This document shows, one piece after another, positions 20,086 to 31,608 of a DNA stretch of 64,000 nt (within the stretch, counting starts at the first letter, position 1; each line of letters opens with the position of its first letter). Origin of the DNA: Hexactinellida sp. DTS-2022 (lineage: Eukaryota; Porifera; Hexactinellida). The notes under the pieces are model-generated. The model saw only the letters and a list, made by a program, of their open reading frames with translations, was not told the DNA's origin and did not search any database. Where the stretch lies: positions 1,054,001 through 1,118,000 of the forward strand of contig JAPNXP010000015.1 of the NCBI GenBank assembly GCA_028753945.1, written 5' to 3'. Position numbers and translations under genes: made by a program.

Positions 20086-22050
20086 ATGAGCGAACACGAT
20101 GACTCCTCCATTTCCTACCAAGACGAGCCTGACTACCTCTCGTGGCCGTACCCCTCTGACACCCTCTGCGGGGTCCCCTGTAGCAACACCTTCGATAACA
20201 AATCCGGCCTTTCGGACGACCTAGCTTTCCTCACGTCCATGCCTGAGTTCTGTGACGTCACATTCCTAGCCGGAGAGCCGGGAGAGCCGGTGCCGGCGGT
20301 GCGCGCTATTTTAGCCGCGAGGAGCCGCGTGTTGAAGGGAATACTGCTGGACGCGGCACACGGCACCTCCGACCCAGCTCTGAAATCCAAGGGTAGCAAG
20401 AAGAAGAGCAAGAAGGGGAAACAGCGAAAATCCGTGCAGGACCTCGCTCTGAGTATCCCCATGCGCGATTTCGATCCTGACACATTCCGCGAGTTGATAC
20501 ATTACCTACACACCGGCAAGTGTCTGTTCCAGCCCAGTACAGTGATCGGGCTGATGAATGCCTGCGACTACTTCGGAATAGACGAACTCAAGCGCGCCTG
20601 TCTGGGCTACATAAACCGCTGTGTCGAGGTGGATACCGTGCTGATGCTGCTGGAAACAGCTGAGCAGTACATTTCCCACAAGTACACCAAGATAGCTCTC
20701 AAACCCATCCTGGAGTTCATCGACACTAACGCAGAGCAGATCCTGGCGCTGGCTGGCTTCTCGGCTCTCTCGCGACACGTGGCTACGCTCGTGTTCGGAC
20801 GGGAACAGCTGCAGGTGTCCTCCTACTCCAAATTCCAAGCCGCCCTCTCTTGGTGTCGCCGCCACCGGCTGCCCGACCAATCTCTCGAGGAGACATTCGC
20901 GCCGTTCGTTGATTACGTGGCTCTGCACGAGATCCCCGCCATGCAGCTGATGACGGTTGTGAAGCCGAGCGGCGCCGTGAGACAGGAGCTCATCCTGAAC
21001 GCCCTGGCCTACCAGGCGGACCCTGACAGCGTGGACATATCCCGTCTCTCCTCCCGGCAGAGACTCAACTCCTTCCCCGCCTTCACTCAGGACATAGAGC
21101 TCATCGAGAGAGAGCTGTCTCCCGCGCTCTCTCTCAGCTACACCGGTCCCAGCACGCTGCAGCCCAGCGCCACGCCCCCCCTCCGGAAGGGCGAGGAGGC
21201 GGCCTGTCTCCAGCGGATCTCCCGGACCCTGCCCAGCACCCCGGAGGAGGACCCCGCCAGCTCAGCTGTTTACAACAATGATGATAGTAAACAAATAACA
21301 AACAAACCACCCATACCCCCGAAGCCCTCGTCCCAGGAGCTGAGGTCCCGTCTGGACGGCAGCAACGTACACATCAACAAACTCAAGTTCCACGCGGATA
21401 AAGCGGTCAGTGAAACTGCGCTTAACATGCCTGTAAAGCACACGCCCATAGAGACCGCCCCGATAGAGACTGTGATAGAGAGCTTCCGTAGCTCCAGTCA
21501 GCTGAGCGACAACTCGAGGGACAGTCGGACCATGGACAGCTCGCTGCAGCTGTCCCGCGAGGGAGAGCTTGCCGAGGCTGGCGAGCAGGTGCACATAACC
21601 GGGTGTGCCTCTGTGGCCTACACCAAGTCGCTGTCCGACAGCTCTGAGGCCAGCCAGCACACCAAGTGCACTCTGATGACGACAGGCACGTACGGGAGCT
21701 CGGACAGCTCGCAGAGTCTGTCTCAGCTGGGCCCCGAGCCCACCTACTGCTCCTCCCACTCCTCCGACAGCAATCAGCTGACAGGCGACATGAGTGACGT
21801 CAGTCAAGTGTCTTTAAACGAGAACCTCCTCCCTAAGCTCGAGGAGGTCGCTCTCGACCCCTCGGAGCCCTCGGAGCCCGCTGCCAACCAACCATGGACG
21901 GACTCCTTCGAGAGTAGCGACACCCCGGATACGAGCTCTAAGTCTCCGCCTAAATCCATCTTGAAGAACTCAGCGGGACAGACAGCCTCAGGTGATCTTG
22001 TCAAAGGTTTTTTACAAACTCCAGAACCTGTGTACCAAAATACTATGTGA
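20086..22050 (+). CDS. gprs: BTB-BACK serine-enriched protein, homologue of Drosophila gprs
   Basis: 654 residues, intronless. A BTB domain spans about 45-170 (LAFLTSMPEFCDVTFLAGE, VRAILAARSRVLKGIL, TFRELIHYLHTGKC, GLMNACDYFGIDELKRACLG), with a lysine-rich insert (SKGSKKKSKKGKQRKS) between its strands. A BACK-like helical region covers about 175-300 (KFQAALSWCRRH, ALAYQADPDSVD). The remaining half is Ser/Thr/Pro-rich and disordered, with PPIPPKPSSQ as a possible SH3 ligand. The blocks match the fly serine-enriched protein (FLTSMPELCDVTFLVGE, NALAYQADPESID). The molecular function of that family is poorly known; BTB-BACK proteins are often CUL3 substrate adaptors, but this one lacks Kelch repeats. 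GC and codon use are higher than the flanks. Polyadenylation signal at 22343. Confidence 0.85.
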   Translation: MSEHDDSSISYQDEPDYLSWPYPSDTLCGVPCSNTFDNKSGLSDDLAFLTSMPEFCDVTFLAGEPGEPVPAVRAILAARSRVLKGILLDAAHGTSDPALKSKGSKKKSKKGKQRKSVQDLALSIPMRDFDPDTFRELIHYLHTGKCLFQPSTVIGLMNACDYFGIDELKRACLGYINRCVEVDTVLMLLETAEQYISHKYTKIALKPILEFIDTNAEQILALAGFSALSRHVATLVFGREQLQVSSYSKFQAALSWCRRHRLPDQSLEETFAPFVDYVALHEIPAMQLMTVVKPSGAVRQELILNALAYQADPDSVDISRLSSRQRLNSFPAFTQDIELIERELSPALSLSYTGPSTLQPSATPPLRKGEEAACLQRISRTLPSTPEEDPASSAVYNNDDSKQITNKPPIPPKPSSQELRSRLDGSNVHINKLKFHADKAVSETALNMPVKHTPIETAPIETVIESFRSSSQLSDNSRDSRTMDSSLQLSREGELAEAGEQVHITGCASVAYTKSLSDSSEASQHTKCTLMTTGTYGSSDSSQSLSQLGPEPTYCSSHSSDSNQLTGDMSDVSQVSLNENLLPKLEEVALDPSEPSEPAANQPWTDSFESSDTPDTSSKSPPKSILKNSAGQTASGDLVKGFLQTPEPVYQNTM

Positions 22051-22658
22051 CTATTTTTACCAACATATCCCTTATTAATATTATTAACGAATATACACTA
22101 CATGATCAACCCTACACTTTATCTATTGCATGTATATGATGTGCTCTCATTAGTTTCTATATGGTTACATAGGAATGCCTATTTGGAGAATTAAACGACA
22201 ACATTTTGAAATTTAATAATATAATAGCTAAACAGGGAAATATACTTTGCTCAACTGTATGATTCTACCTTTTGATATATATCTTACCATGTATTACACA
22301 GAATTGAATTGGATTATACCTTTTAGCCTAAGTCATTAATTAAATAAACACAAATATAAGTACATATAATGTCACTAAGTAATTCCACACATTTATATTA
22401 TTAATTAAATCAGATTCTTCCAGTCTTCCATCATGTTGTATCACTTCTAAATAAATTATCCCTTTATCCGATTTGTAAGTTGAAGCAATGGTTGTTAATT
22501 ATACAAAGAACTCTTATTTTGCATTACATATTACTACTATAGACTCGACATTATTTAGGTGTCCACTTTGTAAATACAAATCAGCAAATTATAACACTGA
22601 TTAGTATAAATACTGTTCAATTACTTTCTATGAAAAAACTTTATATTTGACCAGCTAT
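22051..22658. other. Intergenic gap
   Basis: AT-rich 3' UTR of the BTB gene and 5' flank of the TBC gene. No element recognised. Confidence 0.4.
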
Positions 22659-23804
22659 ATGGCGTATGAACCTGACATTTCGGAGTCTAACCTCGTGAAG
22701 GTACCGTCTATTGAGGCAGAGCTGACAGGCAGCAAAGATAGATTTGGGTTCGACAAGACAGCGGAAGAAGCTTCCTACGACTACTGCGTCTCTCACGAAG
22801 TGCTGAGGAAGCGGGAGCTCAAATGGAACAGAATGTTAAAAAAGTTTGAGAGGTTTAAGAAGAACAAACCGCATATCTTGAAGAACCGCTGTAGGAAGGG
22901 AATTCCTTATTCTATGCGCGGGCGCGCCTGGCAACACTTGTCGGGCGCCTACATACTCGAGGAGAAGAACAGAGGCCTCTATACGAAACTGTTGGCTAAG
23001 GATGTGCCTGAATGCGCCAAGGACATAGGAATGATAATGAAGGATCTGCACAGAACATTTCCCAAGCACGAGCTGTTCTCCTCGCCTGAGGGCCAGACCA
23101 CTCTCAGACAGATGCTGACTGCACTCATGGTGTTCAAACCGAACCATGGATACTGCCAGGCCATGGCACCCGTGGTGGCCACTCTCCTCATGCACATGCC
23201 TGCGGAGTCTGCTTTCTGGGTGATGGTGCAGATAATGGACAGCTACCTGCCCAGCTACTACACCGAGGGGTTCCACGAGTTCCAGATAGACTGCGAGCTG
23301 TTCGACACGCTCTTATCTATCTACTCGCCTAACCTATCCAGTCACATGCAGTCAATAGGCGCGCTCTCAGTCGTGTATCTGCTCGAATGGTACATGTGCA
23401 TATTCTGTAGAACTCTGCCCTTCTCCTGCGCGCTCAGGATATATGACATGTTCTTCTGCGAGGGTCCTATCGTTATGTACAAAACAGCCATTGCTCTCAT
23501 GCAGCTCTACATGGCAGACAACAACCAGTACTTGGAATACCCTAGCATCTCGGACTTCTACCCTGCGCTTAAGCATCTGCCGAGCGAAATAACACACGAG
23601 AATATGCTCATACCACGGATGCTAACCATCAGAATGAACTTGAAGTCCCTTAACACTCTGCGTATGCGCGCACAGAAGAAGTACAAGAGAGTAGAGGATT
23701 CCAGACAGATTAATCGAATGCAGAATGCACAGTCGCTAACGAATATCCCCGCTGATGATGGAAGTGATACGTCAGATGAAGGTTCTATAATATCTACACC
23801 TTAA
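22659..23804 (+). CDS. TBC1D10A: TBC1D10-like Rab GTPase-activating protein
   Basis: 381 residues from ATG 22659 (an upstream in-frame TTG is ignored). After DRFGFD and LRKRELKWNRML comes the TBC domain at about 78-310: RCRKGIPYSMRGRAWQHLSG, the arginine-finger motif IMKDLHRTFPKHELF (Arg about 132), the glutamine-finger motif GYCQAMAPVVATLLMHMP (Gln about 167), AFWVMVQIMDSYLPSYY, and LPFSCALRIYDMFFCEG. Both catalytic fingers are intact, so Rab-GAP activity is expected. The pre-TBC block and LLMHMPAE/SYYTE wording are those of TBC1D10A/B/C (EPI64, carabin), which act on Rab35/Rab27-type GTPases and endosomal traffic. The tail is short, acidic and lacks the DTYL PDZ ligand of mammalian EPI64. 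CCAG four bases before the ATG is a possible splice acceptor. Polyadenylation signal at 23823. Confidence 0.93.
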   Translation: MAYEPDISESNLVKVPSIEAELTGSKDRFGFDKTAEEASYDYCVSHEVLRKRELKWNRMLKKFERFKKNKPHILKNRCRKGIPYSMRGRAWQHLSGAYILEEKNRGLYTKLLAKDVPECAKDIGMIMKDLHRTFPKHELFSSPEGQTTLRQMLTALMVFKPNHGYCQAMAPVVATLLMHMPAESAFWVMVQIMDSYLPSYYTEGFHEFQIDCELFDTLLSIYSPNLSSHMQSIGALSVVYLLEWYMCIFCRTLPFSCALRIYDMFFCEGPIVMYKTAIALMQLYMADNNQYLEYPSISDFYPALKHLPSEITHENMLIPRMLTIRMNLKSLNTLRMRAQKKYKRVEDSRQINRMQNAQSLTNIPADDGSDTSDEGSIISTP

Positions 23805-24082
23805 TTAATGCTATACTATTCTAATAAACATCTCAACTAACAACTTGATATGACAGGTGTTTGGGTTGTTAATATTAACGAGATATTTCTGCTGTTTGAT
23901 TTACATACTTGTTATTAACCTGAATATATAATAGAATTGATTTGTATTATTCAATTATGCTAACTTTACTAGCTAGTATAGCATACAATTTGATATTCTA
24001 ATTGTATTATTTGCAGCTATACTTATTTATCAAATGGAGGGAGGGGAAGGCATGTGTAATAATGCAAACACTTGATTATATA

Positions 24083-24540
24083 CAGTAGAACCTCGTTGGT
24101 AGTACAAAGTTCAGGCATGGGGCCAAGCCCCAAAGGGCTTAAGCCCTTTGGACTTAAGCCCATTTTTGAGAGGGCTTAAATCCGGACTTAAGTCCTCCTT
24201 TAATAAAAGGGCTTAAGTCCGGACTTGGACTTAAGCCCTTTACAGATGAGCTTCAAGCCCTTTTTCAAGCTCTTTTCAAGGCACTTATTCAATAAATACG
24301 GTATGGATTTCTAAATAATTAGAGTAAAAGACTTAAGTCCGGACTTAAGCCCTTTATTAAGGGCTTGAGCTTGGACTTAAGCCCTTCTAATCAGGGATGA
24401 GCTTGGACTTAAGCCCTTTTGAAAGGGCTTGACCCCATGTCTGTACAAACACGGTTAAAATACGAAATTACGGTTAATATGATCACTCTTTCAGGTCCCT
24501 TCAAAGCCTTTTCAATCCAAATGCATACAGAACTTAACAG
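24083..24540. mobile_element. TA-type MITE (CCTCGTTAG family) with hAT MITE inside
   Basis: Left end CAGTAGAACCTCGTTGGTAG; after the insertion the body resumes with ACACGGTTAA and CTTTCAGGTCCC as in the copy at 44174. The right end is missing. Confidence 0.62.
24112..24443. mobile_element. hAT-like MITE, GGGCTTAAGTCCGG words
   Basis: CAGGCATGGGGCCAAGCCC and reversed right end CAGACATGGGGTCAAGCCC; flanks TACAAAGT and TACAAACA are a decayed 8-bp duplication. GGGCTTAAG/CCGGACTTAAG words repeat at least ten times. Confidence 0.72.
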
Positions 24541-24559
24541 TTGGTTTGTAATTAAACTA

Positions 24560-24801
24560 CAGTCAACTCCGCTTAATGGGGTCATTTTCCAGGAACAGAA
24601 TCATGTCAATAGCCTAATACAAATATTTTCAAATAATTCGGTTAATATTCTGTCAGTTCTGTCGAATTTCGTGTGCAAAAGTTTTTATATCAGTCGTGTC
24701 ATACAGTATAGTATAGTACATGTATCTCTTTTAGTAACTAGTTAAAATAATGTAATTCGGTTAATTTGTGACCCGATTAAGCAATTAAGCGGAGTTGACT
24801 G
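24560..24801. mobile_element. TA-type MITE, CTTAATTGGGTCA family
   Basis: CAGTCAACTCCGCTTAATGG and reversed right end CAGTCAACTCCGCTTAATTG. Relatives at 53555 and 54342-55649. Confidence 0.75.
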
Positions 24802-26224
24802 TTCTGGTAATATAACTTTTGCATTGAATTGGTTATTAAAATGAATTGATAAATGATACCAGACATTTATATTTAATTACACACGAAGTAATTTCTATAT
24901 TAGGTTATAAGAATCGTATAATACTGCTTCTTTTCATTATTACTGTGCCGACTATACTATAGTATAGTGGCCCAGTATTGGAATCACTGCCTTTATTTAT
25001 ATTATTATTATTACTGTGCCGACTATACTATAGTATAGTGGCCCAGTATTAGAATCACTGCCTTTATTTATATTATTATTTCTCCGTAGCAGGTGCCCTG
25101 GCCACACCTGTATACATAGAGGGCTGAAACTTGGCATGTAGATTCGGAGTCGACGTCTAATTTGCACCTGGGGTTACGATTTTGTATTAACAAATTTTTG
25201 ACACATCTTTAACACCTTTCAAAATTTGTCTGGTCCATAACTCAAAAAATGTTTTACTAAACCCCAAAATTTTATTTCACATTTGGATTCGCCATAAAAT
25301 TCTGCGTCTGATGGGAGAAGAAATTTTTCAATAAAGGGGTCAATTTCTGCCATAAATGGGGGTTGAAATTTCTTTGTTTACTGACACTTCAATTTCAGTA
25401 AAGTGTTAAATCTAATTCTATTGTTTCAACTTGTAATAATTATATTGATTTAACTTGTTAAATCCTACTCTAGTGATTCAACTTGCTATAATTATATTGA
25501 TTTAACTTGTGAATTCAAGCTGGCTTATATTTTGCAATTGAAAATTAAGATTATATATTTCATAACAACGACATATTATGTGATTATATTTACTTCTGCG
25601 AGAATATAATTGCACTGTTAATATACTGACGTAATTAATTATAAATAATTCAGTTTGTATTTAACTTATATAGAAGCTTCCAATTTGTATATTAGAGGTT
25701 ATCGAGTGTGCGGAATTGAAATTTGATAGATAAATTAATTAATTAATTATTTATGACAAAATAATTGAACTTAATAATTGTATGTTGACATTGAAATTGG
25801 TGTCATATTATAAATAATATTAATAATTATTTATACTAATTAATTAAATATCATAAATCTCAGAGATCATAGAAGATAGAAACAAACTTTCAATATATCA
25901 ATTGGTCCTTATGACACGTGCCACCTATACAAGTGGGTCTTGACACCTTGAGGTGATGATGACATCGTTAAAAAAATGTATTTTTACAATTTTGTTAATT
26001 CGACATTTAAAATGGGTTAGTTAATGTTGGTTGATGACCCAACACCCACTTAAAAAATGTTGAGTCATTACAGATTATATTCTACTGAAACTTGAATATC
26101 TCTTTAATGAAGTGAGCTGAATGGAAACTTCCACCACTCTAAAGGGTCGTTGCCTTCTGAAACACCTTTCTGAAATAATTTAACACCTTCATAGTGATGA
26201 TGACATGGCGAAAAAAAAAATCCT

Positions 26225-26331
26225 AAATTGCAGCCTGTGCCGACAGCATGTTCCTTTGGAGGCACTATCAATAAACCAACAACAAAATATAGTGCCACCA
26301 AAGGATCATGCGTCGGCACAGGCTGCAATTT
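26225..26331. repeat. 107-bp hairpin, copy 1
   Basis: AAATTGCAGCCTGTGCCGAC and its complement GTCGGCACAGGCTGCAATTT flank inner arms TTCCTTTGGAGGCACTAT/ATAGTGCCACCAAAGGA. Confidence 0.78.
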
Positions 26332-27067
26332 TGGATTATTTTTATTTTTTCTCCGTAGACGGTGCCCTGGCCTGAGCTTTATAGTTGATGGGCTGAAACT
26401 TGGCATGTAGGTGCGTATGGACCGTCTAATTTGCACCTGGGGTTACGATTTTTTATTAACAAATTTTTGACACATCTTTAACACCTTTCAAAATTTGTCT
26501 GGTCCATAGCTAGAAAAATGTTTTACTAAACCCCCAAATTTTATTTCACATTTGGATCCACCATAAAATTCTGCGTCTGATGGGAGAAGAAAATTTGTTA
26601 AAATTGGTTTAATTTCTGCCATAAATGGGGGTTGAAATTCCTTTGTTTACTCAACACTTCAATTTCAATAAAACTGTGAAATCTAATTCCATTGTATCAA
26701 CTTGTAATAATTATATTGATTTAACTTGTTAAAGCTTTCACTATTGTTTCAACTTGCGATAATTAAATTGATTCAACTTATAAATTCCAGCTGGCTTCTA
26801 TTTAATTCTAGTATTACTATACAATGGATTAAATAAAATAATATAATATAAGGAATTTGTTGACTAAACTCAAATCACCGTGGATAACATTGCTAAAATA
26901 ACTAACTAATAATATAATTCATTATCAATACATAATGAATGAATGGCATTGAACTCTAGATGGTTTATGATAGAAACAAACTTCAAATTTATCTACCGTT
27001 CCTTGTGACTCGGACCAAATAACAAATGCTTCTTCACACCTTGGGCGTTGATGACTTGGCAAAAAAA

Positions 27068-27184
27068 ATCCAAAATTGCAGCCTGCGCCGACAGCATGTT
27101 CCTCTGGAGGCACTATCAATAAACAACACAAAAATAGAGTGCCACCAAAGGAACATGCGTCGGCACAGGCTGCAATTTTGGATT
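27068..27184. repeat. 117-bp hairpin, copy 2
   Basis: Same sequence as the hairpin at 26225-26331 with a few changes; arms begin ATCCAAAATTGCAGCCTG. Confidence 0.78.
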
Positions 27185-28019
27185 TTTATTGTTAGTATTA
27201 TTAATTAATTAATTAATTAATATTCTACGTATATTCATATTTGATATTTCTACTCACCTTGTATGGTTTCTTCTAAATAGAAACATAAATATGGAGATTA
27301 ATTAGTGGATATTATGTCCTGGCACTTGATTATTTTACGAATCATTAGCCGAATAATGCACTTTAATTAGACAAAGGTAATAAGTACAAATCTTATCTAA
27401 GATTATACTAAACAGATCTATCTAACTTAAACTATGTTGTTTCGATAATAAAGTCATTTAGCTCGTTTATCTTATTATCAGCTGGTATGGCTGCTGATCC
27501 AGCACAACAGTAAATCGGTCCAATTGAAACAAATTTGGAAAGAAACTCAAATTGTAATTGAAAGTATGATATACTTCAGAATCAGAGTGTTAACTTAACT
27601 TAATCAATTAATAAACGAGCTAGCTGTTTGCTGAAATTGGTTTTCTTATTGGCAGAGTTGGGTAGGAGAATATTCTAGAATTTGATTTGAATATTTTAAT
27701 ATCAGAATTTGATGAAAATCTAGTTAGTACTTACACCAAACCTTTAAATGAGTAGCCCATCAAGAGCCAGTTCAATGTAACCAAGGCATTGAGACCACTA
27801 TGCTAGTATCGTCGGCACAGTAAAAATACAATAATATTAGTTTACAAAACGTCTTAATTGCTTCTATTATGCAGTTAATTAGAAATATTAATCCATTCAT
27901 TAATCCGGATAATTCCGTCGTTTAGTTTTAGCGCTTCAATTATGCATAGAATTAATATAGGCTCTAGTCCAAATCATCAAATCATTTATAAATCAATCCC
28001 GTAATGTGACTAATTAAAC

Positions 28020-29501
28020 ATGAAATTTATAATAAAATATGCGAATAACTTATACAAATTCAATACCAAGTCCGTTAATAACAAGAGAGTGTCATGGCTG
28101 AAACAGAAAGCGATGCGTGGCATATCCAGTATAAATCTAGCTGGCCAGAAAGAAATGGTTTTAAAGGTAGGGAAGCTCTCTTTCGACGACGATTGGAATC
28201 TGTCTAGTATTCCCTATGGCACTATCTTGCATTGTCATTTGCATAACCCCATGGTGCTGGAGGGGGTCGCTCTGAAGATACGTTTGGCTTACAGTGGAGA
28301 GAGCGTGTACTTCAGTACAATCGACTGGGATAATTCTATCTTAGATATAAAGCTTGCTATCCAGCGTAAAATAGGGATTCCCATTGGAGTGTTTCGTTTG
28401 TGCTATGAAGGGGAGGAGCTGTTCGACATGCAGACCCTGAGGTCCATAATGGTGCCAAAGGGGTCAATATTCGTGTGTGAGAACTGGGACGGGTGGAATG
28501 AGTTTCTTATTGCTGCGAAACAAGGATTCACGACTGGAATCGACGATTTATTATCTCCTGACATCAAGGTACGAGCTTATCAAATGCAAGTCGGTTTGTT
28601 TATTGCAGCGCATCTTGGTCACACGGATTTCGCAGAAAAGATGATTATTGGAGGCGCTAAGGGCGACCGCCCAGTCGGCCCACATCCGACCAAGAGGTGG
28701 TGCATTCAGAAGAAGGACAACTCGCAGTACTACCACACTACTCCCATGCACGAGGCAACTATTCATGATCAGCTGTCCGTGCTTGTTCTTATCGTGCAGG
28801 GGAATCCTAATAGCTTGCAGGTGCTTAACAATGATGGAGAGACCCCTCTAGACCTAGCAACCAAACTAGGTCAAAAGAAATGCAAGCGCTTCTTGGAGAA
28901 AGAGCTCATTGGTCAGAAGAGCGAAGCTAACCCTGCATTGTTTCTGGAAATGTATCGCTCCCAGGCTTCCAATATCACTGCGCGGGAGCTATCAACTAAA
29001 CTAAACTTCCATCCAGAAATAAAGACCTACTACAAGCGCTCACAATCCCTAGAGCAACAACTCACGTACAAGTTTTCTTCGAAAATGATGCATGTAGATA
29101 AGTTCCATACAAGCGAGCAGAATTCTCAGAGATTGAAGAGTTTGAGTGCCGACCAACCACGCAATAATCACAGAATCAGATTCAAGACATTTCCTTCTAC
29201 CAGCAATGAATCTAACAAGTATTATGGCAAAACTAATCAACTTAATTTTCAATCCTCGACCCTCTCATCTCTACGTACTCACTCTAGCATTAGGAAACAA
29301 GACCCGAATGATATTCTCCACTATGTGGAGACACTGAGGGGACAGACTAACGGGGACAAGGCTAGGGCTTGTCTCAGCCATGCTAAGCTAGCATCCGAGG
29401 ACACATACCTGGCGCAGGTCAAGCTAGCAACCAAGCTTACCACAAGGAATTTATTAGAGAAAATAGACTACTCCGAGAAGATGAAAATTTCTATCATTTG
29501 A
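28020..29501 (+). CDS. ANKUB1: Ankyrin repeat and ubiquitin domain protein (ANKUB1-like)
   Basis: 493 residues, intronless. Residues about 45-155 align with the ubiquitin-like region of ANKUB1 (DDDWNLSSIPYGTILHCHL against human KDSWSLADVGISFCSTLKC; IGIPIGVFRLCYEGEELFD; then ENWDGWNEFLIAAKQG against DVWDGWKEFLMGCLLG). Two to three ankyrin-type repeats follow at about 185-295 (GLFIAAHLGHTDFAEKMI, VGPHPTKRWC, TPMHEATIHDQL, NNDGETPLDLATKLGQKKC). The C-terminal 190 residues are Ser/Gln/basic and unstructured-looking. The N-terminal 40 residues lack the start of the first ubiquitin fold seen in human ANKUB1, so an upstream exon could be missing; the start used is the first ATG of the open frame. 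Function is unknown in any species. Confidence 0.82.
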   Translation: MKFIIKYANNLYKFNTKSVNNKRVSWLKQKAMRGISSINLAGQKEMVLKVGKLSFDDDWNLSSIPYGTILHCHLHNPMVLEGVALKIRLAYSGESVYFSTIDWDNSILDIKLAIQRKIGIPIGVFRLCYEGEELFDMQTLRSIMVPKGSIFVCENWDGWNEFLIAAKQGFTTGIDDLLSPDIKVRAYQMQVGLFIAAHLGHTDFAEKMIIGGAKGDRPVGPHPTKRWCIQKKDNSQYYHTTPMHEATIHDQLSVLVLIVQGNPNSLQVLNNDGETPLDLATKLGQKKCKRFLEKELIGQKSEANPALFLEMYRSQASNITARELSTKLNFHPEIKTYYKRSQSLEQQLTYKFSSKMMHVDKFHTSEQNSQRLKSLSADQPRNNHRIRFKTFPSTSNESNKYYGKTNQLNFQSSTLSSLRTHSSIRKQDPNDILHYVETLRGQTNGDKARACLSHAKLASEDTYLAQVKLATKLTTRNLLEKIDYSEKMKISII

Positions 29502-29963
29502 TATTCAATGTATGTCCATTCTCCAGCTTATTATGACTACACAGCGTATCCAAATTGAATTCACTTTACAATTTAAACCTATTATACAGTTTTACCTTAA
29601 ATTCGTTCAAATAGTAGAATTATCTGATTAATTTAGGCGGCGTTGCACCATAAATTTTAAGAAAACTGTCGATATTCGATCCTTTCGTACAATGATATAT
29701 AATATGTATGCTACGGAACATGTTAACATCTGCATGTCACTGTAGATGTTGACATTCGTCCTTAATTTCATTTTGTTATATTATAGCATAACAAACTTAA
29801 TGGAATTTAGAATGCAATGGCTAGTACATGTGCGATCCTAGTGCTAATCCATATTTTCGATATTCATTTCAAAAATCAAAATTGATGTTTTTAACAGGTT
29901 GTGAATAATTTAAGATAACAGTTTGTTAAAATATTTTGGTATTAAGCTACATTATTGGCTAAA

Positions 29964-30624
29964 TCTATACTATTAATAGAGCAGTGTCTGTGTGTCCGCA
30001 ACCGATCTCAAATTTTGATTGGCCCAATTCAACCACTAATATTTACCTCTCTAATATGCATTGTTTACATTCATTTTTGATACTGCTGATCGCATTTTGA
30101 TTGGCCCAATTCAACCACTAATATTTATCTCCTAATATGGATTGTTGACATTCATTTTTTGAATAAATACCACCTACGGAAACAAAAATCATTTTGTTGA
30201 ATATTTAATGGAGGTTTTTACAAACCCGGGCAACTCATTGAAAATACAACATAGACCTAAGGCAATGTGTGCCATAAAGCGTTTATGGCGCAATAAATGT
30301 TGAAAATAAAAACACGCCTTAATCCCAAAGTTCGCGAGCTGATAATCCCTCCAATAGAAATAATCAGAAAAGGAGACGCCTTAATCCTGAAGTTCGCGCA
30401 GCTGAAAATGGCTCAGATAGGGAGCACTAATGTAAAATACACCCGAAATGTAGTATACAAAGAGGTTCTGTAGGTGGGCTTGCTATAATGACTGATATAT
30501 ATAAATTATCAGTAATCTGTACATAACCACCTCTTAGTATATATTTCCGCTATATAAATCCATATCAAATGAATCATGAAAATATTTCCATATTACGTCA
30601 GCAAAGCGACGGGCAATTGACTAG
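29964..30624 (+). mobile_element. Non-autonomous Helitron-like element
   Basis: Begins TCTATACTATTAATAGAGCA and runs on GTGTCTGTGTGTCC, a common Helitron/Helentron start; ends GCGACGGGCAATTGACTAG, and sits between A and T as Helitrons do. A direct internal repeat (TTTTGATTGGCCCAATTCAA) occurs twice near the left end. No Rep/helicase coding. Confidence 0.68.
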
Positions 30625-30791
30625 TAAATATAAAACTAGCTTGACTTTATACCAACCAATAAGGATGCCCGGTTGAGGGAGGTGCCCGTATCTAACAGGT
30701 CCGGATCTCGGAGATTTTATGAATGACTTCAGTATGACTTTCATTTTGGAACAATAGAACTTTTAAAAAACAATTTAAGAAGATTAAGTAT

Positions 30792-30974
30792 ACCTTGTAT
30801 ACTCGAATAATCGCCTCCCCCCCCCCTAAAGTACAAATTACCGCTGCTCGGAGTAAACATCTTTATCTAATTTAAGTCTCAATAAGATTATCAACCGATT
30901 ATAATAAGATGAAAAATCTTGTTCCAAAAATGGCGAAAAAACAACAATCGCCTACTATTCGAGTAAGTACGGTA
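30792..30974. mobile_element. MITE with CTCGAATAATCGCC ends
   Basis: ACCTTGTATACTCGAATAAT at the left, complement CTATTCGAGTAAGTACGGT at the right. Diverged relative of the element at 33839-34075. Confidence 0.6.
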
Positions 30975-31608
30975 TTAGTGGATACAAAAATAAATTGATA
31001 TTAAAACTTGCAGGAATATTATAACTAATTACTAAATTGATCAAGTGTAAATCAATCCTAACTTGAACCTACGAAATTTATTTTTGACATTTTGGCTACC
31101 CAGAGATACCCGTACCTAAATCAAGTACCCATTAATTTTACTCAGGGCGTATAAGTTCTTTAAATGTTCAAGCGGTACACGTTTGTCGTGCAATTTCCAA
31201 AATTTGATCATACAGGTATAATAGGATCCTTTCACATTTTGCATGTTCAGTAGCCCAGTTCTAAATAGTTCACTTCCATTGATTGGCAGATCGAAGCAGC
31301 GAATACGGACCTAGGTTATATAGCCCAGGCAGCCCAAAAGTCTCACCCTTGAATTTAAGATGCATATGCTTGGACGGAATCCAATCTGAATATTATGGTT
31401 TCTGCACGGCTGCACCATGTGATACAAGCTGTTTATCTATGAACGTTTTTAATGTGAATTAATTGGTTCACTATTTTAATATATTTAGGAATTTTTACAT
31501 GTTCCGTAGACCGTAGTATGTAAATATTGGAAGGAATAAGTTTTAACTTGAATTCTTTGGATTGCTTGTAGTATTCTTATTCATGGTGTTAGTGCTTTAT
31601 TAATTATA

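Larger units (their letters stand above)
24941..27184. repeat. Tandem block of GTGCCGA repeat units with hairpins
   Basis: Two 71-bp head units (24941, 25012; TACTGTGCCGACTATACTAT...) are followed by a body of about 450 bp (from TCCGTAGC, 25080-25530) that recurs at 26350-26790 with roughly 85-90% identity by eye. Each half ends in a long hairpin (26225-26331 and 27068-27184) with arms GCAGCCTGTGCCGACAGCAT and complement. Diverged copies: 50425-50860 (head and body), 5069 and 45070 (head only). Class unknown. Confidence 0.7.
23805..28019. other. Repeat-rich intergenic region, 4.2 kb
   Basis: Nested MITEs (24083-24540), a TA-type MITE (24560-24801) and the tandem GTGCCGA block (24941-27184) occupy most of it. 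From 27200 to 28019 I see nothing recognisable beyond AT-rich sequence and one reversed GTGCCGA fragment near 27810-27830. Confidence 0.55.

Noticed and set aside
24419-24745. 108-codon plus-strand frame
   Set aside because: It runs through the ends of two adjacent MITEs and has no recognisable domain.
26104-26436. 110-codon minus-strand frame, and a similar one at 26925-27131
   Set aside because: Both read through the same repeated hairpin, which explains their similarity.
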